Shown here piece after piece: positions 6,952-8,454 of a stretch of DNA of 8,454 bases; the first letter of the stretch is position 1, and the number at the start of each line of letters is the position of its first letter. Position numbers and translations under genes: made by a program. The stretch is from CAZHPY01 sp964534705 (GTDB lineage Bacteria > Omnitrophota > Gorgyraeia > 2-01-FULL-45-10). The notes under the pieces were generated by a model. That model had not been told where the DNA came from. It saw only the letters and a program-made list of their open reading frames with translations, and did no database searches. Where the stretch lies: contig CAZHPY010000068.1 of assembly GCA_964534705.1 (NCBI GenBank), forward strand, positions 1-8,454, written 5' to 3'.

Positions 6952-7797
6952 CTAACCTTTCAATAGCTTTTTAACAATTGCTATATTCCTCAAATCGTCT
7001 TTATCCGATTTTTTCGGCGTTTCCATTATAATTGCGGCGTCTTTTAATTTGGGGTGATTGATTATCCTGCCCATTGCCTCTAATCCTATCATGCCCTTAC
7101 CGATACCCTGATGTCTGTCAACATTGGAGCCAAGGGCTGAAATACTGTCGTTAAAATGGATCACCTTTATCCGCTCAGTCCCTACCAGCCTGTCAAAATC
7201 TTTTAACGTTCTTTCCAGCCCAGCTTTTGTCTTTATATCGTATCCCGCCTCAAAAGTATGCGCCGTATCGAGACATACGCCTACTTTATCGGGCTTTGAA
7301 ATGGCGCCTATTATACGCTTAATATGTTCGAATTTATACCCTATCCATGAACCGGAACCAGCCGTGTTCTCTAGCAGTATTGTTGCCCTGGGGTTTACGC
7401 TATTTATAATATCGTTGATCGCCCTTGAAAATCTTGCTATCCCGCCTTTTTCGCCTGTCCCCACATGGCTTCCCAGGTGGGTGACAAAATATTCGGCGCC
7501 TAAAAGGTCGATCCTTTCCAGGTCTTCCATATAAGCTATGATGGATTTCTTGTAAAGTTTCTCGTCGGGTGATGCAAGATTGATGATATAAGGTATATGG
7601 ACTGCGACCGGCCTTATATCGTAAGCTTCCTTTAGGAACTTAAATCTTTCGATGTCCGCCGTACTAAGCTCTGAAGCCTGCCACCCTCTGGGATTACGGC
7701 TGAATATCTGCATTGCGTTGCACTTCAGCCTTTTAGCGCGTTCTAAGGACTCCCAGATCTTCCCTGCTATAGAAACATGAACCCCGATGCGGCGCAT
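6952..7797 (-). CDS. nfo: endonuclease IV (AP endonuclease)
   Basis: This 281-residue TIM-barrel enzyme cleaves DNA 5' to abasic sites in base excision repair. All nine metal ligands expected for the tri-zinc site of E. coli Nfo are visible, at a constant offset of two: His67 (VHIPY), His107 (THLGS), Glu143 (LLENT), Asp177 and His180 (CLDTAH), His214 (IHFND), Asp227 and His229 (DRHQGIG) and Glu259 (METP). Length and N terminus (MRRIGVHVS) match the family. The ATG at 7797 is the first after an in-frame TAA. It starts only 24 nt after the CCA end of tRNA-Leu, in an AT-rich gap with no Shine-Dalgarno and no convincing promoter, so it probably lies on the tRNA transcript. leuS follows after 5 nt. 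Confidence 0.97.
   Translation of the reverse strand: MRRIGVHVSIAGKIWESLERAKRLKCNAMQIFSRNPRGWQASELSTADIERFKFLKEAYDIRPVAVHIPYIINLASPDEKLYKKSIIAYMEDLERIDLLGAEYFVTHLGSHVGTGEKGGIARFSRAINDIINSVNPRATILLENTAGSGSWIGYKFEHIKRIIGAISKPDKVGVCLDTAHTFEAGYDIKTKAGLERTLKDFDRLVGTERIKVIHFNDSISALGSNVDRHQGIGKGMIGLEAMGRIINHPKLKDAAIIMETPKKSDKDDLRNIAIVKKLLKG
6956..6961 (-). promoter_or_regulatory. Shine-Dalgarno of leuS, inside the end of nfo
   Basis: GAAAGG on the minus strand lies 9 nt before the leuS ATG and is part of the last codons of nfo. It supports the leuS start at 6946 and implies that both genes share one mRNA. Confidence 0.6.
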
Positions 7798-7821
7798 AAA
7801 ATAAAATTTTTAATTATTCAT

Positions 7822-7907
7822 TGGTGCTGGAGGAGGGAGTTGAACCCTCACAAGCTTGCGCTTATCGGTTTTTGAGACCGACGTGTATGCCATTCCACCA
7901 CTCCAGC
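7822..7907 (-). tRNA. tRNA-Leu (anticodon CAA)
   Basis: The sequence folds as a class II tRNA of 86 nt with encoded CCA (7824-7822). The acceptor stem is GCTGGAG (7907-7901) with CTCCAGC (7832-7826) and discriminator A. The anticodon stem TCGGT/ACCGA closes the loop CTCAAAA, giving anticodon CAA (7874-7872), which reads UUG. A long variable arm of the AAGC-gcaa-GCTT type marks it as Leu, and the T arm is GAGGG-TTCAACT-CCCTC. No promoter is seen directly upstream; the strong promoter before tRNA-Ala is the likely source. Confidence 0.97.
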
Positions 7908-8114
7908 GTCGTCCCGCTACAATAGTTTAGCGAGGAGAGCGGGACTCCTCATAAGGGGAACCTATGGTTCCTCTTGATTACGGTCGGCCCTTCGGGCCTC
8001 CCTGTCATCCCCTCCTACGGCACAAAACAGCCGTTTGTGTCACGCCACTAACCTTATCTGCCGATAAAGCTGCCGGCTCTATTCCCTATCGATTCCACAT
8101 AAGGGAAAGGAATA

Positions 8115-8144
8115 TTAAGGAAAACCGATTTAGGTTTTCCTTAA
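8115..8144. repeat. perfect 12-bp inverted repeat, 6-nt loop
   Basis: TTAAGGAAAACC (8115-8126) pairs perfectly with GGTTTTCCTTAA (8133-8144) around the loop GATTTA. The 3' arm ends at the base where the next helix (8144-8154 with 8230-8240) begins, so the two helices could stack. There is no T-tract right after it on either strand, so it is not a standard terminator. Confidence 0.75.
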
Positions 8145-8240
8145 AACGATTTTGGCGATTAGCCCGATGTCGCTTAACACTGGCGGCCGAAGGGGCAAAA
8201 AGCAAGTCCGCACTTTTTGGCCCCGAAGGCAAAATCGTTT
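8144..8240. other. 97-nt closed secondary-structure domain next to tRNA-Ala
   Basis: An outer 11-bp helix (AAACGATTTTG 8144-8154 with CAAAATCGTTT 8230-8240) encloses a weak 4-bp hairpin (8155-8158/8170-8173) and a strong one. The strong hairpin has GGGGC (8192-8196) with GCCCC (8220-8224) and AAAAAG (8197-8202) with CTTTTT (8213-8218), with one bulged G. Outside the GGGGC/GCCCC segment is a symmetric GAA/GAA internal loop (8189-8191, 8225-8227), closed by GCC/GGC. The innermost GGC and the outer helix share base 8230, so the two are alternatives there. It ends 2 nt from the encoded CCA of tRNA-Ala. Confidence 0.55.
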
Positions 8241-8242
8241 AG

Positions 8243-8316
8243 TGGTGGAGCTGACGAGAATCGAACTCGTGATTACACAATGCCATTGTGTCGTGATCCC
8301 GCTTCACTACAGCCCC
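8243..8316 (-). tRNA. tRNA-Ala (anticodon GGC)
   Basis: The sequence folds as a 74-nt tRNA with encoded CCA (8245-8243). The acceptor stem GGGGCTG/CAGCTCC contains the G3:U70 wobble pair, the main alanine identity element, and the discriminator is A. The anticodon stem ACACA/TGTGT closes the loop ATGGCAT, giving anticodon GGC (8284-8282), which reads GCC. The 32-38 pair is A-U, as is usual for tRNA-Ala(GGC). The D stem is GTGA/TCAC and the T arm ACGAG-TTCGATT-CTCGT; the variable loop is short (4 nt). Confidence 0.97.
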
Positions 8317-8345
8317 ACACAATTCAGAGATTATATTAACGGATA

Positions 8346-8374
8346 ATTATAACAATAGGAATGAGAAATGTCAA
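8346..8374 (-). promoter_or_regulatory. consensus sigma70 promoter of the tRNA transcription unit
   Basis: On the minus strand TTGACA (8374-8369), a 17-bp spacer and TATAAT (8351-8346) match the consensus at all 12 bases, with TG-T just before the -10 (extended -10). The predicted start near 8339 gives a 23-nt leader before tRNA-Ala. It begins 10 bp after the stop of the upstream gene. It may also drive tRNA-Leu and the nfo-leuS-comEA-comEC run. Confidence 0.88.
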
Positions 8375-8384
8375 CGTAAGCGCG

Positions 8385-8454
8385 TTAAACTACCCTGGCG
8401 ACGATCAGGGTTATATCGTCATGCTGCGTGGATCTAGGCTCAAAATTCCTCACA
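8385..8454 (-). CDS. C-terminal end of a probable PP2C/SpoIIE-type protein phosphatase (partial)
   Basis: Only the last 21 codons and the TAA stop (8387-8385) are in the window; the rest lies beyond the edge. The tail reads RSTQHDDITLIVARVV. The Q-x-DDITL-V pattern at the very end of a protein is typical of RsbU/SpoIIE-family PP2C serine/threonine phosphatases, in which the Asp pair contributes to metal binding. Those enzymes usually dephosphorylate anti-sigma-factor antagonists and often carry sensor domains upstream. The call rests on this short motif and its position at the end of the frame, so family membership is likely but the substrate and domain layout are unknown. Confidence 0.65.
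   Translation of the reverse strand, partial: VRNFEPRSTQHDDITLIVARVV

Larger units (their letters stand above)
7908..8242. other. 335-bp hairpin-dense spacer between the two tRNA genes
   Basis: I see no credible gene here, but inverted repeats fill nearly all of it. On plus coordinates they are: 7911-7918/7938-7945 (8 bp) competing with 7932-7937/7945-7950 (6 bp); 7953-7962/7966-7975 (10 pairs, one G-T); GGCCC-TTC-GGGCC at 7986-7998 (or a CTTCGG tetraloop); 8019-8026/8034-8041 (8 pairs, one G-T) competing with 8017-8021/8030-8034; 8054-8058/8063-8067; 8082-8087/8102-8107; 8115-8126/8133-8144 (12 bp); and 8144-8154/8230-8240 (11 bp) enclosing 8186-8230. It could be a processed tRNA spacer, a palindromic repeat element or an unknown structured RNA. 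It resembles neither tmRNA, RNase P RNA nor SRP RNA by eye. Confidence 0.6.

Noticed and set aside
7924..7952. Possible promoter directly before tRNA-Leu (TAAACT as -10)
   Set aside because: Only four of six bases match the -10 and the position 17 bp upstream reads ATGAGG, which is not a -35. The other three promoters here are far better.
7964..8242. Plus-strand frame of 92 codons filling the inter-tRNA spacer
   Set aside because: It has no recognisable domain, its composition (many Arg, Lys, Pro, Ser) is that of translated hairpins, it is followed by antisense tRNA sequence, and I see no ribosome site or promoter for it. The inverted repeats explain the open frame better.
8243..8316. tRNA-Ala 3' end as an integration (att) site for a mobile element
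   Set aside because: No second copy of the tRNA 3' end and no integrase gene are visible in the window.
7822..8316. Spacer plus tRNAs as tmRNA, RNase P RNA or SRP RNA
   Set aside because: None of the conserved core sequences of these RNAs could be found on either strand, and both tRNAs are complete, canonical genes with their own CCA ends.
8152..8346. Plus-strand frame of 64 codons across tRNA-Ala
   Set aside because: Its VVELTRIELV segment is just the antisense of tRNA-Ala, a well-known source of spurious proteins.

Overview
This window carries genes on the minus strand only, apart from one unexplained structured stretch. It looks like a bacterial chromosome of moderate GC from a diderm. 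The protein at the low-coordinate end combines a signal peptide, a YWIWTPET-like mature N terminus, BamD-type helical repeats and a Pro/Ala/Glu-rich tail. I associate that combination with Omnitrophota or related PVC-type lineages. This is an impression from memory, not a database result, and the phylum should be treated as unproven.

Layout in the direction of transcription (high to low coordinates): (1) the last 21 codons of a probable PP2C/SpoIIE-type phosphatase (8385-8454); (2) a near-perfect sigma70 promoter (8346-8374) leading into tRNA-Ala(GGC) (8243-8316); (3) a 335-base spacer with no credible gene but packed with inverted repeats (7908-8242); (4) tRNA-Leu(CAA) (7822-7907); (5) a tight gene run nfo - leuS - comEA - comEC (7797 down to 1722), with junctions of 5 nt, 0 nt and a 4-nt overlap; (6) a separately promoted PilZ-domain protein (1230-1604); (7) a separately promoted BamD-like secreted repeat protein that runs off the window (1-1148).

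Functions: nfo is an AP endonuclease (base excision repair), leuS charges tRNA-Leu, and comEA/comEC are the DNA-binding and membrane-channel parts of natural transformation. No clear promoter is visible between tRNA-Leu and nfo (24 nt apart), so the tRNAs and the nfo-leuS-comEA-comEC run may form one transcript, placing a leucine tRNA and its synthetase in the same unit. The PilZ protein is a probable c-di-GMP receptor.

The less ordinary observations are: two four-unit, 8-bp tandem arrays of one shared consensus (AAAGNGNC on the coding strand) inside two loops of the essential leuS gene; the hairpin-dense inter-tRNA spacer, whose non-Watson-Crick details favour an RNA read from the plus strand, opposite to all genes here; and three clean extended -10 promoters, one of which leaves only about 7 nt of leader before the BamD-like start codon. 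I found no CRISPR array, transposase, phage gene or evident new defence system.
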